A stretch of 64,000 bases of DNA, from contig JADDOH010010270.1 of the NCBI GenBank assembly GCA_016648135.1, positions 1 through 64,000 of the forward strand, in the 5' to 3' direction. Every line of letters begins with the position of its first letter. Positions within the stretch are counted from its first letter, which is position 1. Positions 8,469 to 18,960 of this stretch are shown here, one piece after another. The stretch comes from Agrypnia vestita. Its lineage: Eukaryota > Arthropoda > Insecta > Trichoptera > Phryganeidae. The translations under genes and the position numbers were made by a program. Under the pieces are notes generated by a model. The model was not told the origin of the DNA. It saw only the letters and a list, made by a program, of their open reading frames with translations, and did not search any database.

Positions 8469-8529
8469 ATGACGATCCAAACAGTGTACTAAACTCTACG
8501 CGTGCGAAGCCGTGCGGGCACAGCTAGTC

Positions 8530-9114
8530 TCATATAAAATCATGACTTTTATTTAATAAAAGTGGTTTTAAATCACAAAGTAAAACCTACCCCCATTTTG
8601 TACTCATTTCCATCCACTCCACCCCAACACGTGTAACCTTCTTACCGAAAAAAGACACGTTACACTTCTACCCTTGTCCACTCAAAAAACATATTTCTAT
8701 TAAATCCCCACAGAGCAATAATAATTTGGCCCCGCCTGCGAAACCAGCGCCGCCAACTTTTCCAAAATCCGGGGAACATATTTTATATTAATTTTTTACA
8801 TCACAGAGAGCTTTTTCGGGATCCAACTTTTGCAGTGTTTAATCAAAACTTTCCTCTTTGAAATAAAACAGTGAAACGTACTCCGAGAATGATTAATTCT
8901 ACGTATTTTTCGTGCATATTACATATAACTTTTTATAAATAAGTGAAACGCGTTCCCCGGATGTTTTTAAATAAATTATTATTTTTGTGTCTTCTAAAAA
9001 TAAATATAAAAAAAGTTATGATGACGTGGGAAATCATTCGGGAATTAATTATAAGAAATTAATCTTCCTTACTTAATTTTCATTTTAAGTAATTCATTTA
9101 ATTCTCATACGATA
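8530..9114. other. Unassigned sequence
   Basis: A short, moderately GC-rich patch (about 8590-8780, with CCCCGCCTGCG and AATCCGGGG) in otherwise AT-rich DNA. No frame or repeat recognised. Confidence 0.4.
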
Positions 9115-9360
9115 CCGGGTTAATAACCTTGCAAGACTATATTCCTGATTTAATTATGAATCTAAAATGTTCGAGCAACCATGGCCTAATGTAAATAGTT
9201 ATAGAGATATGCGACATATTTGCATTTTTAAAGAATATTTTTTTTAAAACGTTGGACTATCATTACAGTAAGTTATATCGAATGAAAAAAATCCATTCTT
9301 TTTAGAACAAGTTAAATTAAGTAATAAAAACCTCCCGATTCCAATTGGAAAACATATAAA
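9115..9360. repeat. Palindrome family E, one half
   Basis: Matches the left arm of the complete copies at 21621-22106 and 43471-43971 (TCTAAAATGTTCGAGCAACC, AACGTTGGACTATCATTACA), with an A/T-rich centre but no second arm. Confidence 0.6.
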
Positions 9361-9424
9361 TGGGAATATCTGCAAGGTTCTTATCATTTAATTTACAAAA
9401 TTAACACACTTCCTGTCATTCAAT

Positions 9425-10434
9425 CGGTCTGAAATTTAGCACATCGACTTGACGTCGATGACAATGCACTCTTACATTACATTTGGAGTAACATATACAC
9501 ACACGAACACAAAAAATGCAAATTTATCTCAGATGTTTGGGCAAGTACTTATTTTAGATATTTTAGAATTTATCTCTTTATTTAAAATCGTATAAAACAA
9601 AAGCTGATTGTTATTCTGTTTAATGAATTTTGTCATCGGTATGAAATTTTTTTTTATTAAAGTGTGACTTCAAAATGGATATCTATTTCGTATTATCTAA
9701 AAGGATATTAACACAACAAAGTGTTGGAGCGGCATGAAAATCTTGAGAGTTTCAGAGAGTTTAATTTTTGATTTGATTTTGACATTCTGCATAATCAAAC
9801 TATAAAAAGCTGAAACAGAGACCTCGCATATAAAGGATTTATAATGAAAACAATGCTTTTTTTATCAGTTTATTTTAATTATATATCTGAAATTCTCTTC
9901 GCAGTTGAATAATATGCAGAGTAAATACCGCAAGCTGTTGGCAGTTCATGTACCATGGCGCATTTATAGTTTCGTAGAAGTGCCGACTTTAAATTTATTT
10001 TTGTTTTCATATTTTTAGTTACACGTAAACAGGAAACAGTAGGGCTTTGTCCCAACTTTTATTTGCCGTGTATTTGTTTATTTAATACATCAACTCATTA
10101 ATAATACAAACATACAGAAAACTACCCTCGGTATAAATCTCCACAGACCTTTTTCCTCTCCGTTTCCGGAGGGCGGGCGGGACGGGGTGGGAGGCTTTTC
10201 GGACCGAGGCATATTATTTTTGAAGAACATCGGGTGGGTGTATACGTTAGGGGTAGGTGAGAGGGGCATTCTTGTCTCGCTACAGCTGTGATTATTATTA
10301 CTATGTGCGATTCAAGAATATATTGTTATTCAACAATATATTTTTTTAATTGATTCTTTTAAAGATAGGTGGACACCGGCGAGTCCTATCGGGAAAAACA
10401 AAAGAAATTAAATTACATTTGAAAAAAATAAAAA
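9425..10434. other. Unassigned, with a small GC island at about 10150-10260
   Basis: AT-rich without coding signal. The GC island contains GGAGGGCGGGCGGGACGGGG. Nothing else is supportable. Confidence 0.4.
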
Positions 10435-10861
10435 TCAATATATTATATATATAAAAAGAAACCGGTGTTTCCATATCCGCCAAGTTTTCTCCACAACCAG
10501 CCACAACCACCCACTAGTGGTTATGGTGGTGGATAGCCCCTGGTGTCACATCAAAAATATGCGAGTTTGGTGGGGGTTGCTGTGCGTGGGTGACGAAAAT
10601 GTGCTTTCTAGCACATTTTTTGTTATGGGAAGACCGCAAATGCTTCAGATTATTTCAAAATAGGCGCGCCAACTGTGTCGGTGAGTCTGGAAGGTTCCGG
10701 AAAAATCTGCTCTAGAAAGTTCTGGAAGGAGAAGGTTCTAGAAAATTCTCGAAAGTTCTATAAGGTTCTAAACTGAGTGGAGAAATGTGTCGGTGTGTCT
10801 AGAAGGTTTCTGTACATTCAATAAATTTCTTGAAAGTTCTGGAAGGAGAATGTTCTAGAAA
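10435..10861 (+). mobile_element. Helitron-like element (copy B), 3'-truncated
   Basis: Begins TCAATATAT after A and follows copy A closely, but stops at 10861 inside the second heat-shock-element array. Adjoining sequence (10862 on) is the antisense 3' UTR of a LINE, also present at 53578-53770. The CTAG end is missing, so this copy could not be mobilised through its own 3' end. Confidence 0.75.
10714..10861. promoter_or_regulatory. Heat-shock-element arrays of Helitron B
   Basis: Perfect alternating pentamers: 10714-10728 (3), 10730-10759 (6), 10826-10845 (4) and 10847-10861 (3, cut by the junction). Confidence 0.7.
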
Positions 10862-11077
10862 GAAGTGAAAGTTTTAGGTTATGGAAAAACTATGAGAGTC
10901 AAAGAATTAGAGGTAAAAGGGGAATTAGGAATAGATAGGAAAGGACAAATCTACTTAGTTAAAAGGACAAGAGATAATAATAAAAAGAAGTGCAAATGTA
11001 TATGTATAGCATAAAGATATCTGATCAATACATCTGCATATATATATATATATATTTTATTTTTATTTTTATTTTTT
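10862..11077 (-). repeat. LINE 3'-UTR fragment (antisense), with TA repeat
   Basis: Nearly identical to 53578-53770, where it lies downstream of an RT C-terminus on the minus strand. It ends in a TA microsatellite and T-rich sequence. The apparent 50-codon plus-strand frame is therefore fortuitous. Confidence 0.65.
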
Positions 11078-11277
11078 TAAAAAAATAGAGATGTAAACAC
11101 GGAATACGTGTCACATCAATATTCTTACTATTTTCAAACTAAGCTAAACGCTTATGCTATGAAGATAGGACTAACTTGCTAGTCTGGAGTGAGGTTCGAA
11201 CCAGCGACCTTTGGATCACGAGTCCAGTGTCCTAACCACAAGACCAACAAGCTACTCGCTTGCTCGCAAGCTACTAT

Positions 11278-11278
<1 letters not shown>
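11078..11278 (-). repeat. tRNA-derived SINE, family B (copy 3)
   Basis: The minus-strand head has GGTCTTGTGGTTAGGACAC and B-box GGTTCGAACC, then AGTCCTATCTTCATAGCAT and the tail. The head differs from copy 1 over the anticodon region, so the heads of this family are not uniform. A TA microsatellite (11273-11312) adjoins. Confidence 0.75.
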
Positions 11279-11279
<1 letters not shown>

Positions 11280-11315
<36 letters not shown>

Positions 11316-11784
11316 AAGCAATTTGAAAAGGTTATTTTTCGGGAACTTCGCGGATATTTAGATAGATAGTTATCTCTCAACTGTCAGAGAGACCTGCTTG
11401 AGAATGGTTATCCCAGTGTAACCGAAATATAGCACAAAAATAAAATATTTTTACAAATCCTGTTCAAAGTTCGCAAAGTTCCTGAATAATAACCTTTTCA
11501 TAATGCATATACTTCTATTTAAACACACACACACATGTATATATATATATATATATATAAGTTATTTATATTTTTCATTTATTTATGGAAGCGAATCCCG
11601 TAATATTTAATAAGAAATAAATAAATGAAATTAAGAAAAATACACAAATATCAAATAATAAAACATAAATTTGTTTTTATTTAATCTTATATTCTCATAT
11701 TTATATATTATCTAATATATCCTATCTTATATTATCTATCTATCTCATATCTTCTTTTATCCCCCAAAAATATTATTAAATATA
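11280..11784. other. TA-microsatellite-rich unassigned sequence
   Basis: TA tracts at about 11273-11312 and 11537-11560. A mirrored pair TTGAAAAGGTTATTTTTCGGG (about 11323) / ...AATAACCTTTTC (about 11490) suggests another foldback of about 180 bp. No coding signal. Confidence 0.45.
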
Positions 11785-12085
11785 TATAGGGACGAAAGGA
11801 ACAACCGAATGATTCAGTAACATAGTGTTTTGAATAAAGTATTCAGAGTTGTTTTTTAAATACACATCTTGCGGGAAAAATGATATGTGTCAGAAAGTAA
11901 AATAAAATGTGGCTAGTTTTTAATTTTTTGATAAAGCACAAAATATATGATTAATTATTTGAAAAATTTGAAAAGAAATGACGACATAAGTCAACTCGGT
12001 TTAAAATTCTTGTGCAAAAAAATGTAAAGAAATTTCCAAAATTGGTTTTGGCTCTCCTGAAAACCTGCATTTTTTTACTAAGGGC
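11785..12085. repeat. Foldback-like repeat N (copy 1)
   Basis: Shares the GGAACAACCGAATGA end and, in mirror orientation, TGCATTTTTTTACT with 63745-64000. The order of the shared segments is inverted between copies, as in a foldback element. Confidence 0.45.
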
Positions 12086-12304
12086 CAGTTGTTTCAAGTT
12101 GGATCAAAGTAAAAGTTTGTTTATAGTATAGATTTTTGCGTTCTCCGTCAATCAAATGATCCGTTTCCGTAAAATTTTTATTGTCTTATTTTATTTAAAA
12201 AATTATATTTTATACACAAAGGTATTTGTGACTATTGCATTATAAAAAGCGGATTGCTTTAAAAATGGAATCAAAACATTATAAGGTCGAAAATTTTTCG
12301 TTAA

Positions 12305-12520
12305 CTTACCAGACTGTCATGGCGAAATTGGATAACGCCCCATTCCCGGATAGAATGAAGGTCCGTTGGTTTGAATCCCAGTAGCAGTTATAATATTTTT
12401 TCGTAAATTTGATTTTTTTGTATATTTGTCCTAATTGATTAATAAAAAAAAAGTTTAATGACTGAAAATCTGAAATTGTAATGTGCACAATAATAATGTG
12501 TTTTCTTTAATATAATACAA
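12305..12520 (+). mobile_element. tRNA-Arg-carrying element, family K (copy 1)
   Basis: The tRNA-like core 12312-12387 (GGATAACGCC, CCCGGAT, B-box GGTTTGAATCC, CAGTAGCAG) is followed by the family tail (TTTTTTCGTAAATTTGATTTT, CTAATTGATTAATAA) and the outer ...AATAATGTGTTTTC end. Confidence 0.65.
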
Positions 12521-12820
12521 TAACATATGTAAGTAAGTGATTTTTATTAACTTTTATTATTATTATGAATTTGTAAAATTAGTGTCACGTAAAATATTCT
12601 AGAATATCGATATTGTTGCATATAATATTTTACATAAAAAATAATTTTGAAAAATACATAATAATAATAAAAATGAATAAAAAATAAAAGACAAGAGTAG
12701 TAACAATAATAAATGAAACATAATAAAAATAAGTAACAATATTACCTACATATAACATATTAAGATAAGTGAATTGTACCTTGCATCGTAGAGTGTAATT
12801 AATATAATATTTTCAATATT
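12521..12820. other. Unassigned AT-rich sequence
   Basis: A/T-rich with AATAATAATAAAAATGAA-type low complexity; no features recognised. Confidence 0.4.
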
Positions 12821-12824
12821 TTCT

Positions 12825-12915
12825 GGTTTGGGTCTTCTGGGGTATTATGTCGTGTTATTCGAAGTTTCGGATCCCATTGCAGGGTACATCATCAGAGCTG
12901 ATGAGTGATTTCAAT
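12825..12915 (-). repeat. Foldback family L (single arm)
   Basis: Reverse strand contains CTGATGATG, ACCCTGCAATGGGATCC and GAAAC, shared with 15510-15700, 30917-31120 and 42555-42675. Confidence 0.6.
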
Positions 12916-13184
12916 ATTGATTTCAATACTGCTACTCAATTCAATATATTATTATCAAAAATATCGCAGAAATATATTCTAAAATTAAAACAAGAAATTA
13001 AAATGTGTTTGCAAAAAGTTAGTTATTAGAGCCGTTAAATATTTAGAAACTACAATAATCTGACAAAATAATGTCTTTACAATAATTTTTGTAACAATCT
13101 ACAAAATGACCTATTTTTTTATTGCGTTTCAAAATTCCAAAAAGACACTGAAGAAGAGCAAAATTTAAAAACATCCAGAATATT

Positions 13185-13712
13185 TTGAGTTTGTTCAAAT
13201 CTTTCAGAACAGTGCTGGATTTATGTCACAGAGACATTATTAATCAATTAGTGTATATTATAGATATCTCACAGAGACGAAACTGTATTAATTATGGGAA
13301 AGTAGGTGTAAGTATTCGGATGAATTTCATTACACACAATAAAGTATATTGCTCCCAAAAATTCCGTAAAAAATCAATGTAGATTTTCTCATTAGCGACA
13401 TCTGTGGGGATTTAGGGGAATGAAAATGGCTTTGTACAGGCCGCATGGAAAAGGCGCTTACAACTCATATATGAAAGCTTTTCACGAAATTTGAACATAT
13501 ATACAACTTCCAAAAAATGAATAAGCGTGGTATATTCTATCATGGGTGGAAATGGCGAATGTTACAATTGTGTAAAGTGATCACTTAAGCCAACCATAAA
13601 AAGACAGGTCATAAGTCCTGTTACACCCAAATGACTTCTATACCTACTTTCCCATAATTAATACAGTTTCGTCTCTGTGAGATATCTATAATATACACTA
13701 ATTAAAAACATC
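13185..13712. mobile_element. Foldback element, family D (complete copy)
   Basis: Inverted arms of about 65 bp (about 13245-13312 and 13643-13708) share AGATATCTCACAGAGACGAA and TTAATTATGGGAAAGTAGGT, with only a few mismatches. The interior carries GTAAAGTGATCACTTAAGCCA, the site into which the TTAA-flanked MITE jumped in the 55.7-kb copy. Noncoding; short frames inside have no domain. Confidence 0.7.
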
Positions 13713-13849
13713 CATTCCACTTCCGCGCGATTCAAAATTCACGTTGAAACCGTGCCTAAACTACTCTTTTTACCTCGCAAAAATAAATAATATCCCAACC
13801 CTCTCGTTGCGGCTGCAAACTTATCAAAAATACATACACAAAACTACCC

Positions 13850-14045
13850 CGAGCGCGCCACCCTCGTCATTTCCGTGTCGGCCGGGGGTGGGCACGACCT
13901 GAGAGGATCCGCCATCTTAGTTTTACATAAGGCACCCCCTATTTCTCTTTTCTGCCCCCACCACCGATTTCTAGTCCCCCGCCCGCGCGGCTCCCCGACT
14001 TTTCACCCCTTTCTGCGCCACCTTGGGGTAGCGGCTAGCTCCGCG
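13850..14045. promoter_or_regulatory. GC-rich island with GCCATCTT
   Basis: GC-rich stretch with GCCATCTT at 13911-13918 and C-runs. Frames over it are compositional. Candidate CpG-type regulatory element; no start site visible. Confidence 0.4.
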
Positions 14046-14476
14046 CAGAGAACACAGAGAAAAATATTCATATTTAAAGTGACACCTTAAAAAAACTAAC
14101 CCATAAAAAACAAGTTTTTATAAGAACATTTTTCGTCTACGAGAGAGCGAAAGATTGAAAATCATCCTGATCACAAAAGTCGAGTCACCAGGTGGCGGAT
14201 AGGGGAATGATCCGCAGATATTCAGGGTAGGAGGGAAATAAAATAGCTCCCGTGGACCAACAGGTCGGAGATGGATACCTGTTACAAACCCCCTATTGCG
14301 AGCTTCTCTGACGTATTCGGAGTAGAGGTCGTAATAGTATCAAGTGCTTAGGCTGGAGTACTCGGAAGAGACGTAGGCGGAAGAACCCGATATGGATCAA
14401 TGACGGAGCTCACGTCATTCAAAATGGCGACAATCTTGGAGTCAGGTGGCAACCGATCGTAAAATACGTAGCCAAA
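14046..14476. other. Unassigned; contains a family-F end and AAAATGGC
   Basis: 14092-14125 is the terminal piece of family F (ACCCATAAAAAACAAGTTTT). 14160-14420 has moderate GC and no domain; it might be a LINE 5' UTR, but I cannot show it. AAAATGGC at 14421-14428. Confidence 0.35.
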
Positions 14477-15026
14477 AAAGTAACCCATAAAAATCAAGTT
14501 TTTATTATGCTCCCTTTCTTTGTAAAATATAACAACAATCAAAGACGAATTAAAACATGTAACATAACACTAAACTTACGGTAATTTAATATATTTCTAA
14601 AATGTCAGATGTTTTGAGCTTTGGTAAGACACTTCATGCTTTGAAGATTAAATTCTAAAAACATTTGTCAGTCGATTTAGATTTTCGAAATTCGTGGTGA
14701 AGTACCCTATTATGTATACCGACGGAGTAATTCAAATTTAGAAAATATTCCGCGACATTATCGGGCCGCCGTTGCTAGTAATCAAACTTTTGTAATGATT
14801 CCAATTTGAAAAAACTATTAAATATTTGAAAAATCCGAAATTATACTGTAATTATTATTATTTTTTAACGAAAATTTGATAGATTTTCTTGATCGTCGCC
14901 ACGAGTCTGCTTGCAAAGTTTCAGCTCGATTGTATCACGGGAAAAGGGTCAAAAATCGATCCAAAGTTTTTTCGACGGCAAGCCGGCAAGCAAGCAGACG
15001 CCACGAGTTAATATAAAGGGAGTAAT
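14477..15026 (+). mobile_element. Noncoding element, family F (copy 1, about 550 bp)
   Basis: Starts ...TTTTTATTATGCTCCCTTTCT and ends ...AAAGGGAGTAA, short inverted ends with consensus ACTCCCTTTCTTT. Body landmarks: CGGGCCGCCGTTGCTAGTAA, CACGGGAAAAGGGTCAAAAA, GGCAAGCAAGCAGACGC. Copies lie at 26815-27367, 40296-40865, 52200-52556 and 61965-62470. Confidence 0.7.
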
Positions 15027-15509
15027 TACATAGGTATACATTTAGCGCCCACACTTACTTGGTTTGGCTAGCTACCAGTAAAGTAAGATGCATGAATAAG
15101 TCAAGAGAACTGATAAAACTATAGTGTGTTATTATCACGACAAATTAAACACTTGAAATAAATTATTGTTTTATTTTACGCACAAAATCACTGGACACAA
15201 ACTTGATTGTAATGTATGAAATTTGAACTTATTGTCATTGTCAAGAGACTTCCACTTGCCTGTGGGACAAAGTATGTCTGTGACCGCTTTTATTCACTGT
15301 ATATATTATACGAATGCCTGGCAGGTACTCTCGTAATTTATTATCGCTGGTCGGCTCGCACAAGTCGCCGGTGGTTTCACTTCTATGGCCTGGCTTCACT
15401 GTCGAAAGCAATGCTTTAAGGTTCATAAGCCATTGACATATTTTTTAGGTATTAAAATAATGGATACCTATTTTATTCGAACTTAACATAACAAACATAA
15501 GCGTGATTG

Positions 15510-15700
15510 TTCTCAGGTTTTTACGGCAGTTCAGAATTTTCTGCGTGTAGTTTTCTGGGATATTTCGTCGTGTATATCCGACCTCTCTGACCGATATTTC
15601 GTAACAAATTAGTCATGATGATGAACCCTGCAACGGGACCGGAAACGTCGGCAAGAGAAGTCAGATACACACGGCAGAATATCCCAGAAAATGACATCCA
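15510..15700. repeat. Foldback family L (two decayed arms)
   Basis: Left part (TTTTCTGGGATATTTCGTCGTG) is mirrored on the right (CACACGGCAGAATATCCC). ATGATGATGAACCCTGCAA and GGAAACGTCGG match the family core. Confidence 0.55.
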
Positions 15701-16120
15701 GAGGATAGTTGGATTGTCCCGGAATAAACAGCCGGCCGAGCGACACAAAATCAAGAATACAGTTTATTATTTAAATTATTTTCTATGGAGATGTACAAAT
15801 ATAATATTGATTGTCATAGATAAAATTGAACAGACGACATTAACATTTTTTTTGTTAATTTTTAGAGATTGGTGTTTTTTTTTAAATATATTAAATGCAT
15901 AAAATATTTTTAAGTGCGATGGCAAGTCCAGATTTATAGATCTAAGGGATCTCAAATTGATGCGCGCGCATTTCGTGGTCTCGCATTCCCGCTACACGCA
16001 TATCTGCAACAATGCGTACGCTACCCGTTACTATAAAAAAACGCTATTGGTTCCTATAAAAAAATTACTCTAAATGTGCCAAAAGAACATAAAAGTAATT
16101 GTAATATTCATCCATATCGT
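15701..16120. other. Unassigned sequence
   Basis: AT-rich; a GC patch at about 15960-16020 (TGCGCGCGCATTTCG). No coding signal. Confidence 0.35.
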
Positions 16121-16312
16121 GAGACAGTCATGATAGACCAAGATAATGCCTGCCCCGGATAGGAGATCCGTGGTTCGAATCCCGGTAGCAGGAAAATATT
16201 TTTTAGTGTATTTGATTTTTCTGTATGTCTTTCTAATTAATTTATTAATTTGGTCCTAAATTTCATAGAACTTCACAATAAGAATGTGTTCTTGAATATA
16301 ATATACGTGCGT
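16121..16312 (+). mobile_element. tRNA-Arg-carrying element, family K (copy 2)
   Basis: tRNA-like 16121-16192 with B-box GGTTCGAATCC and 3' CCCGGTAGCAGG, then the family tail TTGATTTTTCTGTATGTCTT, ATTTATTAATTTGG and the outer arm ACAATAAGAATGTGTTCTTG. Confidence 0.7.
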
Positions 16313-16442
16313 TATATCAAAGTGTCTAAAAAAAAAAGAATTAAAACGGTTAATTCTGGCGTTCCCTAGCGGCAGTTACACAAAGTTATTTGTGCCTACT
16401 ATACCAGAAAAAGTGTATTGATCTAAAAATGGATAATATATA

Positions 16443-16640
16443 TTAATCAATTAATAAATGAGATTTACAGATAAGGTCGATATATTCACGGAAATTTACG
16501 AGGCCGCTATAGCGTAATTGGATAACGCACCTGCTCCGGATGAGAGGAGATCCGTGGTTTGAATCCCGGTAGCAGCCAAATATATTTCGGGGATTTGATT
16601 TTTTTGTACGTCTTTCTAATAGATGAATTAATTTGGTTTC
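16443..16640 (+). mobile_element. tRNA-Arg-carrying element, family K (copy 3)
   Basis: tRNA-like 16502-16577: acceptor GCCGCTA/TAGCAGC, D arm GCGTAATTGGATAACGC, TCCGGAT at the anticodon loop, B-box GGTTTGAATCC. Short inverted ends: ATTAATCAATTAATAAA and ...AATTAATTTGG. tRNA-Arg-like because GGATAA plus T(T/C)CGGAT occur in the same positions as in tRNA-Arg. Confidence 0.7.
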
Positions 16641-16770
16641 AAGAAAATCCTTGCTAAAAATCAAATACATTTACGGTCCACCTATTTGGAGTTATTTTGT
16701 GAAGGTGTTGGTGTGCAAGTAATATTAAGGTTGTGGTGTTGTAGTGAGATTTACATGCTAGTATAGTGGT

Positions 16771-16813
16771 TGTCCTGACGAAGAGAGAGGTTACGTCTCG
16801 AAACCTGTAGACA
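16771..16813 (+). ncRNA. Hammerhead-ribozyme-like motif (best copy)
   Basis: Stem I TGTC (16771-16774) pairs with GACA (16810-16813). Core CTGACGA 16775-16781; one unpaired A; stem II GAGA 16783-16786 / TCTC 16796-16799; GAAA 16800-16803; short stem III AC/GT around CT; cleavage-site triplet GTA at 16807-16809. All type I hammerhead elements are present in order, apart from the extra A. The host repeat (about 16680-16830) is probably a PLE-type 3' repeat. Confidence 0.55.
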
Positions 16814-16839
16814 CAAAAGTAATTTTTAGTGGTTATATA

Positions 16840-17520
16840 CTAACATAAATAACATTTGGTTACTATTTTTTTTTAATGTCTGTTTTTTAATTTTTTTAAT
16901 TGCATCATTTTATCATCTTCATTTAAAAAAAAAACGGATCTAACGCCCAATAAATAAACTTTGAATATAGTACTGCAGTTTACGTACCAGACCCTTAGCG
17001 CTTCCAGCCGTTCGTCACCTTTTCGCTCGGATCGCGGGTCTCTCTCTGGCCGCTTGCCTCTCTGTCCCTCCTCCGTTTTCTGCGGATATATTATTTAATG
17101 TACGTATAAGCCGCTTACTTACAGGTTCTACTTTAATATATGCTCCTCTCTTCTTCCGGTCGGCGCTGGAGAACTACAGGGTGGACCGACACGTGCCACA
17201 AATGTTAAAAAAATAATACAATTAATATGAAATAAAAAAATAACGGTATTAAACTGTACAAAACATCAATACAATGCAATAACATTCATCGGTATCCTGA
17301 CAAAAGCGCCCAATACAAAAGTTAATTGGGATATTATTCCCATGTATTTAATTTTAGAGAATTTCACAAAGCTCAAACGTAAATATAACTAAACATTTTA
17401 TTTAATTATTTTTTTTAATAAACTTCCACAGACCTTCAACATGATATTATTTACCCAAATAGATAGATGGTCCTAGAGTGTCATGAATATGATATAATTG
17501 CACAATACACTTTTCATAAT
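16840..17520. other. Unassigned, with a moderately GC-rich block
   Basis: About 16985-17190 is GC-richer (CGTTCGTCACCTTTTCGCTC, CGGTCGGCGCTGGAGAACTA) with no domain. The rest is AT-rich. Confidence 0.35.
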
Positions 17521-17524
17521 AAAT

Positions 17525-18000
17525 AAATTAATAATAATAAATTATGTCTTAGTGATAAAATTAATTATTGTATTTATTGTTCCGAATAAAATAAGGATTG
17601 TCGCAAATCTATAAATTAATTAAGGAATGAGTTCCAGATTAACAAGTTTTTGCAAAATACCCTTTTTATGCTAAACTAATAATAAATGATGTCTTAATGA
17701 TAAAATAAATTGTAAATAATATTCAGAATAATATAAGGACTAACACAAATCAATAAATACAATTTAAGAATCGGAGATTGTCTTATAACATTTACACCAA
17801 TATTCTTATAATTATTTATATTTATTATGTATAAATATTTATGATGAACTAAAATACTTATAATAAACTAATAATAAGTGATGTCGTAATGATAAAATAA
17901 ATTGTGAATAATATTCAGTTCAACATAAACACTATCACAAATCAATAAGTACAATTTAGGAATCGAAGATTGTTTCATAAAATTTACACCATTATTAGAT
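17525..18000. repeat. Degenerate AT-rich tandem repeat (3 units)
   Basis: The segment AATAATAAATGATGTCTTAA...TGATAAAATAAATTG recurs at about 17531, 17675 and 17867. Spacing is uneven (about 144 and 192 bp) and the second and third units are the most alike, extending to the shared ...TTTACACCA end. Confidence 0.65.
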
Positions 18001-18199
18001 AATAGATTAAAATTATTAAAATAGACTTTTTTACACATATCCTAACAAAATAATTGTTTTTCCTGATACGTTAGGTTAGTATTATTAATTCATATATTTA
18101 AATTAGTAAAATTAAGGAAACCGTCAGGCGATGCGAGCAAAGTTCACCACTTTTTCTCATATATTCTTTTGCATTATATATTACAAATATTATAAATTA

Positions 18200-18490
18200 A
18201 ATTAATTAATTGAACAGGGTGGGCGAAAAGAGGCGGCTCCTGAACAGAATCGCCCAACATCGAGCAGTTTGGATAGGCATCCGGGCCTGCTTTTTATCAT
18301 CGTGGAGGAAAATGTTGAAGGCAACAATCGTAGAGGCCGCCCGAGATTAAGCTACATAGACCAGATTATCGAAGATGTGCGCTGTAGCACCTACCAAGAG
18401 ATGAAGAGGCTGGCAGGTGACAGAGAGGAGTGGATAAAGCGAGTGCTTGTTGCAGACCAATCCTAGGATTTCGACCCAAAAAAAGAAATT
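18200..18490 (+). pseudogene. Non-LTR retrotransposon RT-tail relic (frameshifted)
   Basis: One frame starts VGEKRRLLNRIAQHRAVWIG; another continues GNNRRGRPRLSYIDQIIEDV and MKRLAGDREEWIKRVL. Together they match the tail block (K/R-WIGH, GRGRPRxxYxDQI, DREEWRxR). A frameshift near 18260 breaks it, so it is a dead relic. Confidence 0.75.
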
Positions 18491-18499
18491 AATCAGGTT

Positions 18500-18790
18500 T
18501 AATATATCACCCACAAATTAGATATCTCATTAGTAACATTCTATCATGAGTGGAAATGGTGAACTTTACATTGTGTAAAGTGATCATTTAAGCCAGCCGT
18601 ATGAAAGGTCGTGAGCCCTATGAACACACAAAGACTTCCATACCTAATTTATTATAAAAATTATAATTTCGTCTTTACGAGACATCTATAATATATCTTA
18701 ATTAATGATGTCCTGGGACAAGATCCAGTACTGTGTTCTGAAAAATTTGGACAAACTCAAAACATTCATAATATTATTTGTTTAAATTAT
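18500..18790. repeat. Foldback family D (partial copy)
   Basis: Matches AGTGGAAATGGTGAA...GTGTAAAGTGATCA, GAGCCCTATGAACAC and TTTCGTCTTTACGAGACATC of family D. Confidence 0.6.
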
Positions 18791-18804
18791 ATCATATTAT
18801 GTGT

Positions 18805-18960
18805 ATATTTATAAATAAATAAAATAAATAAATAAATATCACTTTATTTCAGAAAGTGGGGAGGTTCGTGCAATCCCACACATCCCATATAAAAGTAGGT
18901 ACACACATTAAAATATTATATAAAATAAAAGAGAAGAAAGAAAAATAAAAAAAAAACAAG
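18805..18960 (-). repeat. Antisense LINE-type tail
   Basis: AAATAAATAAAATAAATAAA directly followed by TATCACTTTATTTCAGAAAG: an A-rich tail block bordering what may be a LINE 3' end. Class not resolved. Confidence 0.35.

Larger units (their letters stand above)
8019..8527 (+). mobile_element. Non-autonomous Helitron-like element (copy A)
   Basis: The 3' end is GCGTGCGAAGCCGTGCGGGC...CTAG followed by T, the hairpin plus CTRR-type terminus of Helitrons. Copies B and C begin TCAATATAT, the expected 5' TC; here the TC is lost in a TA-rich start. There is no Rep/helicase coding. It carries two arrays of heat-shock-element pentamers (8306-8351 and 8418-8468). Confidence 0.75.

Noticed and set aside
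10862..11010. A 50-codon plus-strand frame conserved between 10862 and 53580
   Set aside because: At 53.4-54.1 kb the same segment lies in the 3' UTR of a LINE whose RT C-terminus is on the opposite strand, and most differences between the two copies change amino acids. It is a shared UTR, not a gene.
17520..18000. Considered as a CRISPR-like array
   Set aside because: Units are long, diverged and unevenly spaced, and the setting is eukaryotic; it is a degenerate tandem repeat.
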